Source: Ochotona curzoniae (lineage: Eukaryota > Chordata > Mammalia > Lagomorpha > Ochotonidae). From it: DNA of 64,000 nucleotides. Where the stretch lies: positions 21,428,001 through 21,492,000 of the forward strand of contig NW_024466599.1 of assembly GCF_017591425.1 (NCBI RefSeq), read 5' to 3'. A model generated the notes under the pieces. That model was not told the DNA's origin, made no database searches, and saw only the letters and a list, made by a program, of their open reading frames with translations. Shown here piece after piece: positions 36,338 to 47,090 of this stretch; position 1 is the stretch's first letter; the number at the start of each line of letters is the position of its first letter. The translations under genes and the position numbers were made by a program.

Positions 36338-36606
36338 TAAAATTTCATTTTATTTGAAAGACAGATAGCTCATCCATTGGTTCACTTTGCAGATGTCTGC
36401 AGCATCTGGGGCTGGGCTGGGCCAGAGCCAGCAATGTAGCACAAACTGAGTCAGCACCTAGGTGGTGCAGTCCAACGTCGTAGAGCCAGCACCTGCTGCC
36501 TGAGAGGTGCCCGTTAGTGCAAGTTGAAGCAGAAAGCTAGACCAGGACAGCCTGAAACCGAATGCAGGAGTCCAAATCTTTAGCTGTTGGACCAAATAAC
36601 TACCTC
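36338..36606 (-). mobile_element. C-type SINE, older form, reverse orientation
   Basis: The tail is 'atttcattttatttgaaaga', followed by 'attggttcactttgcagatg', 'tggggctgggctgggccaga' and 'cacctgctgcctgagaggtg'. The head is decayed near 'agctgttggaccaaataac'. Confidence 0.8.
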
Positions 36607-36629
36607 TGAGTAGTCTGTTTTCTGTTTTT

Positions 36630-36702
36630 AAAGGATTTATTTATTTATTTATTTTAATTTGAAAGGTAGATTCACAGAGAGAAAGACAGAGGCAGAGAGA
36701 TC
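36630..36702 (-). mobile_element. C-type SINE 3'-tail fragment, reverse orientation
   Basis: Only the tail part is present: 'aaaggatttatttatttatt', 'ttaatttgaaaggtagattc', then a GA-rich stretch ending 'cagagagatctt'. The body is absent, so it is a severely 5'-truncated copy. Confidence 0.75.
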
Positions 36703-37199
36703 TTATTATTTTTCTAGTGCCTCTTTCTCCACTTCAGAGCCAGCAGGCCATCCTCAAACTCTTTTTACATTGTATCGTTTTGACAAGGAATCTTTCTCTG
36801 CATTGTTTTAATTTCAAGGAACCTTGTGATTGTATGGAGCCCACCAAAATAATCTGGGATAATCTTCTGATTATAAATATATGAGCAACTTTAGTTCCCC
36901 TTTGCTATATAACCTAACATAGTCACAATCCAGGATTTAAGATGTGGATATCTTGAGGTGGGGATGTGGCTCTTCTGCCTACCACATTTGTTAATGGTGC
37001 TGCTATGATGTCTCTGAGTGTTAGTTTAGGAGTTGGATTTGCAAGAACAGTTGGTATCTCAAATGGCCAATTATCTAGAAAATTGATCAAACGCCGAATC
37101 ACATCTAATATTGAAAGGCAAGTTTTGATCTTTAAATAGCACGGACTCTAAAATTATAATCACAACCTAGAATCCCTTTCTTTTGCCCCTAAAAGCCAT

Positions 37200-37483
37200 T
37201 GGGTCTGACACTGTGGCTCAGTGGTTAAAATTCTCACCTTCCACATGCCAGGATCCCATATGGGCACCGATTCATGTCCCGGCTGTTCCACTTCCAATTC
37301 AGCTCCCTACTTGTGGCCCAGGAAAGCAATAGAGAATGGCTGAAAGCCTTGAGACTGCACTGTGTGGGAGATCCAGAAGTTCAGGCAGCCACTTGGGGAG
37401 TAATTTAGAAGATCGTTCTCTCTGTCTCTCCTTCTCACTGTGCTGTCTTTCCAATTAAAAAAATAGACAAATCTTTAAAGAAA
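37200..37483 (+). mobile_element. C-type SINE
   Basis: It runs from 'tgggtctgacactgtggctc' (A box region) through 'ccacatgccaggatcccata' and 'cttgtggcccaggaaagcaa' to 'gtctttccaattaaaa'. A short deletion lies after 'ggagatccagaagttc'. Confidence 0.9.
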
Positions 37484-37929
37484 AAATAGAAATCCATCAA
37501 TAAGCATGTATGTCCTTAATATCAAGTGGAGGCATCTGTGGTGGATGAAATCTATGTTTGTGGAGTACAGCAAAATTTGCAGTAGGGTGGTTTTTTCTAT
37601 TATTCCATTTTTTGGTAATTTTCAAGTTTAAAATTAGTTTAGGGGTAAGCTTTCTTTAAAATATCATTTAATTGCTTGCTCATACTTTATACTTTGATTT
37701 TGTGTGATATTTTAAACACAAACCCATTGAAACTTAATGACATGGAAAATAGTACCACAGGATTATTGCAGGAAAAATAACAGAAAAATAATTGCCCTCC
37801 CTATACTCAGTTTATTTTTTAAGTCAGAGCCTTTCTTAAAGTTAATTATCTTAGAATAAGACTGAAGAAACTTGCAATATGAGTTTGAGTGATTTATCTT
37901 CTCTTTGTATATTTGAAATTTTCTTCTGA

Positions 37930-38232
37930 TAATTTAATATATTTGAAAGAGTTATAGAGAAAGGGAGTGAAAAACAGATTTTTCTGGTTCACTTCCCAGA
38001 TAGCCACAACAGCTAGAGCTGGGCCTGGCCCAGGCCAGAAGCCATGGGCCTTCATCTATATATTCCACATGGATGCAGGGGCCCAAAGACTTGTGCTTTC
38101 CTCTGCTGCCTTCCGGATGTCTTAGCAGGAAGCTAGATTGGAAGTGGAACACCAGGGACTTGTACTGGATGCCCATACTGGATGCCTGCATTGCCAGCAG
38201 TGACTTAACCCATTATGCCACAGCATCAGCTT
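37930..38232 (-). mobile_element. C-type SINE, reverse orientation
   Basis: 'ggttcacttcccagatagcc', 'gagctgggcctggcccaggc', 'catggatgcaggggcccaaa' and the head 'cattatgccacagcatcagc' are in order. A short direct duplication (actggatgccc/actggatgcct) occurs at 38163-38190. Confidence 0.88.
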
Positions 38233-38862
38233 CAGTCCCTTCAGATTTTGCACCTAAGAGAAATTGAACTTAAAAGAAGTATAACTAATTGTTTATTATC
38301 TGATTTCTGAATTTATTTATATAATCACACTGTTTTTCACATTTAAGTATAGTATTTTCTCCAGTTTGCATCTGTTCATATTTTTGCTCATTCTGATTTA
38401 AAATAAAACTTTTGGGTAGCATTTCTTTGATTGCATCTACAGTTGCTGTTCAGAATTGAGCACAGTGTTGAAGGAGACCGTTTTCTGTCTCTTCCATGTT
38501 GCTTCATGCTTCTAGTGTCACATTCATAGTGCTGCAGTAGATACCATGTTGAATTAGTGACTATGTGGGCAACAGTGATAAATTTTAACCACCTCTGTGG
38601 TTCAGATATCAAGCATTACAGAGGTGCACGATGTTTTTATGATTCCCTTATCAATCTGTACTAAATGAAAAATGAGGAATTTGAATAGACTTTTTTATTG
38701 AGAAAGGATGCTTAGTGTTAGACATACAGTGAATTAAACAGTGATTTCCAGCCCAACTCATAAAACTTAATAAAAGGAAATGTAAGTCTAAGACAGTGAT
38801 TCTGAAATAAATTAAGGACTAGATTTGAACAGTCACTTATGCTCAGGGATTACTCACATGTG

Positions 38863-39442
38863 TGTGGGGAGCGGGGTGCTGAAGCCACTCCTGGATTGAT
38901 AGGGGCTGTTGCAAGATGGTGGCTGGCCCAGGGCCAGGAGGCAGGGTTGGTCTCGCCAGCAGGTAAACGGGGAGTCACAGGGATAGGCTAATGCCCCCCC
39001 CCCGCGATTATGTCATTGCTACTGGCCTATCACATAGGGCCAAGTGAACCCACGGGGAGAAAGTGATTGGTGGAGAACGATATAAAAGTAGCCAGTAAAA
39101 GCTAGATGAGAGACGGATGGACGAACAACAGGACGACTGCGACAGACAACGGACAGACAGACAGAGACACGAAGACGGACCAGAAAGATTGGGAGTGTGG
39201 GAAGAAGGGTGGTGAAAAGGAGACGGGGAAAGTACGGGAAGAAGAACGGGAGGAAGGGTGGTGGAAAGCTGGCCAAAGAAGTGGGGAGGAAAGCTAAGGC
39301 CAGGGGGGACAGGAGCAGCGGAGATAAGGATTTAAATACAGCTGCTTTTGGCAGTGAGGGGTCCGGTTCCAGCTTTTCCCGGACCCTCAAGAGCGTGCCT
39401 CGTCGTTTTTAGTGTCACTGCTGCTGGGTGATGGCGGTGGCA
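38863..39442 (+). mobile_element. Solo LTR of an ERV2 (ERVK/IAP-like) endogenous retrovirus
   Basis: The 580-bp element begins TGTGGGGAGC and ends ggcggtggCA. It is flanked by identical 6-bp repeats (catgtg) at 38857-38862 and 39443-39448. The TG...CA ends and the 6-bp target-site duplication are what ERV2-class integration leaves. An inverted CCAAT box (attgg, 39066-39070) and a TATA box (tataaaag, 39081-39088) give a U3 promoter, with transcription expected from about 39107-39115. The part after it is rich in purines and GAC/ACAG repeats. No standard AATAAA is evident in R. No internal viral genes or second LTR are present, so this is a recombined solo LTR. It has the same orientation as LCLAT1. 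Confidence 0.85.
39081..39088 (+). promoter_or_regulatory. TATA box of the solo LTR promoter
   Basis: TATAAAAG, 11 nt downstream of an inverted CCAAT motif (39066-39070) and about 25-30 nt upstream of the purine-rich start of the presumed R region. It would drive transcription in the sense direction of LCLAT1. Whether it is active cannot be read from the sequence. Confidence 0.65.
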
Positions 39443-40300
39443 CATGTGCTTGAAGAAGGCAATGCTGATGGGATAAATGGGATGTTAGGAAAAAGCTTGT
39501 GGAAGTAGAGCTATTCTGCACCTTCGAGATTCGATCTAGAAACCTGCCAGAATTCCAGCCCTCGTTTGAGAAATGCAGGTTCAAGACAGAATGTCATGGA
39601 TAGAAGACTGTGAAAACTCAAGACCTATTTTAGGTGATTTTAGTTGCAGCATCATTAATCAACTCATACAAGCATGAAATGTCATAGAAATGTGTTTTGA
39701 GGATCTAAAGAATATTAAGAAAAATCTGAATATTGTTTTAAACATGGGAAATATACTCTGATGCCAGTGAAATTCTATTAAAAATTTGCAAGATTTTCCT
39801 GTGTTTTTTTTTTTTTTTAATGAGGCAACAAGAGAGTTAAGGAAAAGTTTTAAAAGTTCAGTAATACTGGTGTTATATGAAAGCAACATGAGAAGGCAAA
39901 GGCTTCTAGTTACACAAGGATCTGAGAGACTGAATCACTCAGCTATTTGTCTTCCCTTCTGGAATTTCTGGTAGTGATGCAAGTATTAGGGCCGTTTATG
40001 ACAAACCTCCCGCTTCTCTTCCCGCAGGAGCAGTAGGTAGTTTGCTTGGAATGAAGACCTTCTGCTTGTCAGTTTTATTCAGTTTAGAACGAAACTTAAA
40101 AGGAGAGAGAGAGTGCAGAATTAATAAACATTTGAGAAAATGGGCAGCTTAAAAAAAGAGGCTACTGTTAAAAGATGGAAAGTCTAATCTCCAAGAAATA
40201 AGTAATTCTTAGGGACTGTTAGGCTGTATAAATTAATGTCCTGGGAGCTATTCAGGTTCACATGCAGAGAGACTGTTGGATGCAGTGATTGATTTATTTA

Positions 40301-40934
40301 GTTTTTTTTTTTTAAGTGTTTATTTTATTTATTTGAAAGAACCACAGAGGATCTGGCACAATGGCTCAGTAGCTAAATCCTCACCTTGCCAGCACCAGGA
40401 TCCCATATAGGTGCCCGTTCGTGTCCAGGCTGCTCCACTTCCCATCCAGCTCCCTGCTTGTGGCCTGGGAAAGCAGTAGGACGGCTCAGAGCCTTGGGGC
40501 CCTGCACGTATATAGGAGACCCACAAGAAGCTCCTGACTTCGGTTCAGCTCAGCTGTGGCTTTTGTGGTCATTTGGGGGTTGAACCAGCAGACAGAAGAT
40601 CTTTCTCTTTGTCGCTGCTTCTCTTTGTAAATCTTCCTTTCCAATTAAAGTAAATAAATCTTTTTTTTTTTTTTAAAGGATGGGGGTGGGGGAGATCACA
40701 GAGAGTAGGAAAGACAGAGAAGTTGCTCCCTAGGTGTGTGAAATGGCTATGGCTGGGCCAGGCCAAAGCCAGGAGCTTCTTCTAGGTCTTCCACATGGTT
40801 TCACTAAACTGCTTTCTAGGCACATTAACAGGGAGCTGGATCAAAAGTAAAGCAGCTGGGATTGGAAGTAATTCCCATGGAGAATGCCATCACTGCAGTC
40901 AGCAGCCTAACGTGCTACATCACAGTGACAGCCC
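40301..40934 (-). mobile_element. C-type SINE (reverse) interrupted by another SINE
   Basis: The T-rich tail 'aagtgtttattttatttatt' lies at 40314-40335. The body resumes at about 40690 with 'gatcacagagagtaggaaag', 'gggccaggccaaagccagga' and 'cagggagctggatcaaaag', and the head ends 'catcacagtgacagcccc'. The intervening 330 bp is a separate forward SINE. Confidence 0.85.
40348..40676 (+). mobile_element. C-type SINE nested in the tail of a reverse SINE
   Basis: It runs from 'ggatctggcacaatggctca' through 'caccaggatcccatataggt' and 'ccagctccctgcttgtggcc' to 'cctttccaattaaagtaaat' plus a T/A run. It is younger than the element it interrupts. Confidence 0.9.
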
Positions 40935-40939
40935 CTAGT

Positions 40940-41112
40940 GTAGCGATTTAAAACATCAGGTTTGGGAAGGCCAACGTGCTTATGTTTGAAATCTAGTTTT
41001 ACACGTTATTGGCTGTTCATGTGCCTCAGTTTCCTTATAAGGGTAATATTTTTACCCAATATTTATAGTTGTTTTAGAATGAATCAAATTAATCATGCTT
41101 AAAATAGCACCA
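40940..41112 (+). mobile_element. MIR element
   Basis: 'tgtttgaaatctagttttac', 'catgtgcctcagtttcctta', 'gttttagaatgaatcaaatt' and 'aaatagcaccaggcaat' follow the MIR consensus order. Confidence 0.65.
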
Positions 41113-41349
41113 GGCAATATAGATCTTTAGTAATTTTTCTTATAATTGTACTGTTTATTCATAAAATGGCTGTTATGAAAAGTGGAAGCCTTATAAATTA
41201 AAAATAGAATTATTGCAAAAAACTGTAACAGGACAGACACAGCTGAAGTTACACTTAATTGGCGAGTTGGATGGTGAAGCTAAGGAATTTCACTTGAACA
41301 GTGTCAAGTGACTGAAGAAAGGAATAGGATGACAGAGTGACAAGTTTTA

Positions 41350-42700
41350 GCATCTAACACAAGTTCCAGACAGTAAATAAGGGAAGGAAGAGGAGAAAAA
41401 AAATATTTTCTTAAATCCCAGAAGAAATGTTCCCAATATTAAAGACTCAAATATTCAAAGTGTTTGCCAACTATGAGCAGAATCGATGAGAAAAGTTCTA
41501 TAACTTGGATTCATAGTGATGAAATTCTGTGAAGCTGAGGGAAAAAAGAAAAATTATAAAACTTTCAAAGGAAAATAATAGGTTATCTAAGTGAATCACA
41601 GTGAGAGTAGGCTTTGCTTACTAATCATGGAATTATGAAAATCTGTGGAAAATAGCTTTGAAATTATGAGGGGAAAATGATTTGAAACCTCAAGTTCTCT
41701 ATTTAGCCAAAATAACCTTCAAAACTGAGAGCAAAACAAATCATTTCAAAAATGGCAAAAACTGAAAAAATTTTTCAAATGAAACCTTGAGGAAGATTAA
41801 TGAGCCATAGTCTTTATTTAACAACAAATGAAGAAACCAGCAAACATAGGGTTAAAACTAAGTAATTAAAAATATTTCTGGAAAGTTTAATGAATATGTT
41901 AATTATGAGAATGCTTATAGCAAAATTGGAGACTATTAGATGATTTCTATAAATCTTGTGGGCTAAAGAGCATAGTTTTATGTTACTCTAATTTTCAAAA
42001 TTTAAAGTTCTCCTGTAAGATAGTGGTGTAATTAAGGGCATGCCTTCTTGTTTGGGGAGATTATTATTTATAGCTTAATGTTGATAGAATTATTTGTTTA
42101 AATATGTTTGCCAAAAATGAAAAGGCGAGAACATCTTAAGGGTGACTACTCAAAGAATTAAATGGGGCATGTAGTTAGTACTGGAAAAGGGCTGAGCACA
42201 CTGCTTCTGTATGGGTTAGGTAGATCTCCTGGTTGTGGCCATCACGTCTCCTCTTCTAGTCTGTCTTTGTAACACAAGCAGCTCTGGACAGTGCAGGTAA
42301 CAAAGCAGAATGGCTGATTGCCAAGGAACCTTGTAATAAACCTTGAAGTTTTAATTTCATATCATTCTCTCATATTGCAAAATACTAATCTTGTGCACTA
42401 AACACACAGACAGTGGACTATATTTGATTTACGGATTGTAGTTTAAACAGAGGAATAATTTTAATTTTAAATTAAAATTTCAAATTTTAATTTGAATTAT
42501 AGACGGAAAAGAGGAGCGTAATGGAGAAGGGGAGTCCACAAACCACCAAAGAGTGCAACAAACAGGAATCAACAGAATGTTAAGAAAATATAGAAATTCT
42601 CAGATTGGATATGTCCTCAATAATGAGCTGGTAGCTAACTGAAGGTATATTAATAGGATGGAGCAGGGCTAATAAGAGTTTGATTTGTCAGTCATCAAAC
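41350..42700 (+). mobile_element. Probable ancient L1/HAL1 5' region
   Basis: A-rich sequence with 'aagttctctatttagccaaa', 'aataaccttcaaaactgaga', 'atcatttcaaaaatgg' and 'aacaggaatcaacagaatgt' resembles the 5' half of old L1 or HAL1 elements in sense orientation. No frame is preserved and the borders are guesses. Confidence 0.4.
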
Positions 42701-42994
42701 TGCTATAGATCTGCAAAGAAAAATGTATGTAAGTGGGTTATTTAGAATTTTTTACATTGATATAACATCCATATGTGACATTTTTCTAATTTATTTCATA
42801 AACTCTTCATCTGTAATAGTTTGGAAATTAAAAGCAAATTGTTTTCAGAGCACTGTTAGTGAATACAATACATGTATTCAAAAATAAAATAAAACCATAT
42901 ATGTAGACAGGATAAATAGAAAAAAACAAGTTATAACATTACAGGAAAAAAATTAGTGCCAGCCATGTATATAATTCATTCTTTGGATGAATTT

Positions 42995-43262
42995 ATGACT
43001 GACACTGTGGTGTGACAGGCTAGGTTTCCACCTGTGGTGTGGCATCCTGGCTGTCCCACTTCAGATCCAGCCTGGGGAAGCAGAGCAGGATGGCTGAAGT
43101 CACTGGACCTCTGAACCTGTGTGGGAAACCCAGAGGAGGCTCCTTGGCTCTTGGCTTCAGATTGGCTCAGCTCCTGCCATTGTGGCCATTTAGTGAGTGA
43201 ATCAGTGAATGGAGGAGTTTCTGTGTAATTCTGCCTTTCAAATAAAAATAAATCTTTTAAAA
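42995..43262 (+). mobile_element. C-type SINE
   Basis: It runs from 'actgacactgtggtgtgaca' through 'gtgtggcatcctggctgtcc' and 'tcttggcttcagattggctc' to 'ctgcctttcaaataaaaata'. A deletion in the middle shortens it. Confidence 0.88.
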
Positions 43263-43479
43263 TGACAAAGTGGAAAAATTCAGATCAAATGTAACCTGTA
43301 AGTACCAGAAGGATTTTATTTGTGAGAACAAAAAGAGTGATTTTTTTTAGTCTATAATTTTGAATTGGTTAATATCTTTATTGCAACATAAATTAGTATA
43401 TTATTATTTAAATGAAACAGCAAAGTATTTAGAGAACATGTATAATAGATATCCCGCTGCCTAATTTGAATATGAAAAG

Positions 43480-43740
43480 ATGCTTAGCTTTATTAATTAT
43501 AAGAGAAATACAAATCAAAAGAACTTAATGTGAATCATGATTAAAATCAAACAGGCTTATAAGACCAAGTGTTGGTGAGATTGTGACTACAGCAGTAGTA
43601 ATTCTCATATATTATTGGTGGGTATATGGTGCAATTGTTTTGAAAGACTGGTAGTTACTGAATTGGAACATGCATAATTCCATATGAAACATTTCCATTC
43701 AGCTATTTTCTTAACAGAATTGAGTGCTTATGCTCAATAA
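43480..43740 (+). mobile_element. Ancient L1 3' end fragment
   Basis: 'aaaagatgcttagctttatt', 'gagaaatacaaatcaaaaga', 'ccaagtgttggtgagatt' and 'tattattggtgggtatatgg' match the sense strand of the old L1 3' region in order. Confidence 0.7.
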
Positions 43741-43752
43741 AAGATAGGTGAA

Positions 43753-44020
43753 GGGCCTGGTGTGATGGCTAAGTGGCTAAATCTTTGCCTTGCAAGTGCT
43801 GGGATCCTATATCCCAGCACTGATTCGTGTCCCACCTGCTCCACTTCCCTACCAGCTCCCTGCTTATAGCCTGGGAAAGCAACAGAAGATGGGAGACCCA
43901 AAAGCTCCTGGTTCCTGGGTGTTGCGGCCTCTTGGGAAGTGAACCAGCAGACGGAAGATCTTTGTGTATCTCCTTCTCTTTGTAAATCTGACTTTCCAAT
44001 AAAAATGAAATTTTAAAAAT
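43753..44020 (+). mobile_element. C-type SINE with internal deletion
   Basis: It runs from 'gggcctggtgtgatggctaa' to 'tgactttccaataaaaatga'. A short palindrome (gctgggatcctatatcccagc) is created around 43798-43818. About 30 nt is missing after 'gcaacagaaga', where sister copies have the 'cccaaagccttggg' segment. Confidence 0.9.
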
Positions 44021-44082
44021 ATAGATAAGACATTGTAATTTATTTTATTCCAAATATCTAAGAAACCTCTGTTGCAACTAGA

Positions 44083-44345
44083 TTTATGTATTTTTAATTG
44101 GAAAGTTAGACTGAAAAAGAGGAGGAGATACAGAAAGATAGATCTTCCATCCACTGGTTCCCTCCCCAAGTGACTGCAATGGCTGAAGCTAACTGATTTG
44201 AGGCAGGAAGCTTCTTCCAGGTCTCCCAATGCTGAGTCCTAAGGCTTTGGGCTTCAACAGCTTTCCCAGGCCACAGGCAGGGAGCTGCATGGGCTCCCAA
44301 TGGTTGCAAGGCAGAGATTTAGCCACTAGGGCTCTGCACCAGGCC
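44083..44345 (-). mobile_element. C-type SINE, reverse, facing the previous one
   Basis: The tail is 'tatgtatttttaattggaaa', followed by 'gatcttccatccactggttc', 'cagctttcccaggccacagg' and the head 'actagggctctgcaccaggc'. With the SINE at 43753 it forms an inverted pair about 60 bp apart. Confidence 0.9.
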
Positions 44346-44346
44346 C

Positions 44347-44720
44347 CACAGGTTACTTTTGAAGAGAAGATATTTCTTCAGTCCACAATTTCAGATTCCA
44401 AGTTGAAAAAATTGCTCCAGGCTCCTTGGTTGCATTACCTCATAGTTCTGATAGCAATGGCAGGAATACTTGGGGAGTATGCCAGGAAGCTGAGAGAGAC
44501 TTGATTAAGGCCAGGCTTGGACTTTTATAGGGACCCTTTTGAGAGAACTCTTGAGAAGTCCCAGGAGAACAAAGTTACTGTCCCAGTGGCCTAAGGACTT
44601 CTCACTTGGCCTTACCCTTAAAGGTCCACACTCTTCCAGCAACACCAACATGGACCAAGCCTCCAGTCACAACCAGTCCTTGGGAGACATTCCAACCACG
44701 CCCTAGCCGTAGGCCATGCA
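44347..44720. repeat. Unclassified ancient interspersed repeat
   Basis: 'ggaatacttggggagtatgc', 'gacttttatagggacccttt', 'gaagtcccaggagaacaaag' and 'ccagtggcctaaggacttct' resemble a mammalian repeat of the 'ctttatagcaacc...gacctaatcacct' type, possibly related to the element at 12200-12910. The class is not certain. Confidence 0.4.
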
Positions 44721-44921
44721 TTCTGTTCATCTCTTTTTGCAAACATACTATTCTGACTTAATATATTGCCTCATAATACATTTGTGTAATGTTTCATGTC
44801 TCCTCTTGCTTATTTTATTACAAGGTTAGTTATTTTTACCTCTTACTTGTTTTAACCTTTAGTTTTGTTTCAATAGCTTTTGGCTTTACCAAGCAACCAA
44901 AGTCTTAAAAACCCAGGTATG

Positions 44922-45228
44922 GGGCCGGCAAAATGGCTCAATTGGTTAATCCTCTACCTGCAAGCACCAGCGTCCCATATGGGCACTGGTTCATGTCCCA
45001 GGTCCTCCACTTCCCATGTAGCTGCTTGCTTGTGGCCTGGGAAAGCAGTCAAGGGTGGCCCAAAGCCTTGGGATTCTGTGTGGAAGACCTGGAAGAGGCT
45101 CTTGGCTTCAGATTGATTCAGCTCCAGCCATTGCAGCCATCGGAGGGGTGAACCAGCAGACAGAGGCTTTTTCTCTCTCGTTCTTCTCTGTGAATCTACC
45201 ATTCCAATAAAAATAAATTTAAAATAGC
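44922..45228 (+). mobile_element. C-type SINE, full length
   Basis: It runs from 'tggggccggcaaaatggctc' through 'cagcgtcccatatgggcact' and 'aagcagtcaagggtggccca' to 'taccattccaataaaaataa'. Confidence 0.92.
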
Positions 45229-45740
45229 AATTAATAAACAAGGACCTGTATGTGATTGGAATTTTGATTAGAGATTACTGGCATCACTGGTAGATTTCAG
45301 AAGCTTTTTATGCATGTCTTCCCATCTCTTTCCCATTACATGATTGTCCTCATGTGGCTTATGCAAGTTAATTTTTGTAGATTTTGTTCTATTGTGAGTG
45401 GAAATTTTTATGTAATTTTTATGATCCTTGGTATAACATAATGTTAATATTACAAATTAATAATAATACATTTTTAATATTCTGTGCTAAATCATCTATT
45501 TTATATCTCTTACCAACTTCCATGAGATAGTATTGTGAAAACATTCTGTTTATTTTATGTTTGGGGACAATATTTTCTGGAGTATGTTATTTATTTGACA
45601 CAGATTAGTCCGCATTTATGTTATATCATTGGGTGCCTATTATGTATGGTAAGTAGTTCAAATAGAGCCCCAAATATGTTCAATAATGAGTGTATATTGG
45701 CTGTACAGGTGTACATAAATGCTTGTTAACTTGACTCCAG

Positions 45741-45887
45741 GTTGGGCAATGCAGGCTGCTGCCTATATCTTCATTCATAGGAAGTGGAAGGATGACAAGA
45801 GCCATTTTGAAGACATGATTGATTATTTTTGTGATATTCATGAACCACTTCAACTTCTCATATTCCCAGAAGGAACTGATCTAACAG
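45741..45887 (+). CDS. LCLAT1: LCLAT1 coding exon 3: FPEGT motif (residues 122-171)
   Basis: The acceptor is gactccag ending at 45740 and the donor is gtaagg from 45888. The exon is 147 nt. The first two bases complete the Gly codon split with exon 2, and the last base opens the Glu codon completed by exon 4. It encodes WAMQAAAYIFIHRKWKDDKS and then, after HFEDMIDYFC and further residues, LLIFPEGTDLT. FPEGT at residues 163-167 (45863-45877) is the second conserved block of glycerolipid acyltransferases, thought to bind the phosphate of the lysophospholipid acceptor. The residues match the human protein as I remember it throughout. Its length is a multiple of three with identical phases at both ends, so skipping would keep the frame while deleting FPEGT. 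The acceptor's pyrimidine tract is weak. Confidence 0.98.
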
Positions 45888-46157
45888 GTAAGGTACCCAG
45901 AATTTTAAAACATGGAAGAACTTATAAAACATCAAGCCTAAATGACCCATTCCTCAGATGCGGTTACTGAATACCAAAAGATTAATGGCTGCCTCTAAGA
46001 TAGTCAAGAGAGCCAGGAGCCCCTCAGGACCCAGAACTCCTGGATGCCAGGAAGCCCCCAAGAAGTCTTGTTATTCATACTTGCTCTCCTACAGCTTTGT
46101 GTTTTAAGACTCAGAATCTAGTTTAAAATACCAGCACTTTAAATGTAAGTGTAGTTT

Positions 46158-46455
46158 CTTTATTTTTAAAGATGTATTTATTTTAAGAGTTATAGAGGAA
46201 GAGGGGAAGATGTATCCTGCGTTCTCTGTTTCTCTCCCCAATGGTCACAGTGGCCATCCCTGCACCAAGCCAAAGCCAGGAGCTTCATCTGAGTCTGTGA
46301 TGGGGGTGATGGTGACTGAACCACTTGGGCCATCTTCTGCTGCTTTTCCCATACCTTTAGCAAGAAGTGGAACAGCTGGGACATGAACCATTGCCCATAT
46401 AGAATGCCAGCATCACAAGTGGCCATTTTACCTGCTAAGCCAGAACACCAACACC
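46158..46455 (-). mobile_element. C-type SINE, reverse orientation
   Basis: The tail is 'taaagatgtatttattttaa', followed by 'tctctccccaatggtcacag' and 'agccaaagccaggagcttca'. The head is 'ctgctaagccagaacaccaa'. Confidence 0.88.
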
Positions 46456-47090
46456 ATAAAAGCATAGTTTCAAAATCATATTTTAGGTAAAGTTTGTTTT
46501 CTTTACCTGCTTATACAGTCTATTATCATCTTAAAAAGTCATTATTACTCAGTAAGTCCTTTTTCCTCTCGACTTCTTCCTTAAGAATCAGATATTACCA
46601 GATTACAGTATTGTTGATTTTATATTACTTTTCTCCTGATAATTAAACTTTATCCCCCTGTAACCAGGAAAGGCTTTATTCCTGCTTCTAGGGGATACAG
46701 TTGGACATATTTGTGATTTTTATACTTTCCCAGTATAAAATTATGTAGGCCAAGAGTGCCAGTTCATTAACATTAATACTTAAGTGACTTCAAAAGAGAA
46801 TTTGAAGTGATTCAGTGTTTGACGGTTTGTTGTATGTGAGAAGACAGAATGAATCAGGGTAGATCGAGAATTAAAAAAGTTACATATGGTATGGGGAGGC
46901 GGAACGTGACTTCTAGATCATTGTTGCTCGAGTAGGAAACACAACTCTTAGAGAAAGTGGGTAAAAGAACATCCAGGTTTACATGGTAAACACAGAGTAA
47001 TTCATGGGATGATTACCAATAAAGAGAGATTATGTTTGAATCTAGCTTTTTTTGTACATTTTTAAATTAGTGCATTTTGATGTAACTTTA

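Larger units (their letters stand above)
29041..45740 (+). other. LCLAT1: LCLAT1 intron (16,700 bp) between exons 2 and 3
   Basis: A GT-AG intron dense in SINEs. It also holds an antisense pseudogene fragment, an antisense L1, and a solo LTR. The acceptor (ttgactccag at 45731-45740) has a weak polypyrimidine tract. I see nothing identifiable in 29041-29521, 29855-30689, 31511-31826, 34330-34897 (apart from weak L1-like words), 35197-35644, 35776-36337, 36703-37199, 37484-37929, 38233-38856, 39449-40300 and 45229-45740. Confidence 0.9.

Noticed and set aside
39019..39390. A 123-codon minus-strand ORF and a + strand ORF at 39106-39297
   Set aside because: Both lie inside the solo LTR and owe their openness to purine/pyrimidine-biased LTR sequence (Ser/Pro/Leu-rich or Lys/Glu/Gly-rich). 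Neither resembles a viral or cellular protein.
38863..39442. A possible CpG-island promoter or first exon, judged by higher GC
   Set aside because: The TG...CA ends and flanking 6-bp duplication explain the segment as a solo LTR.
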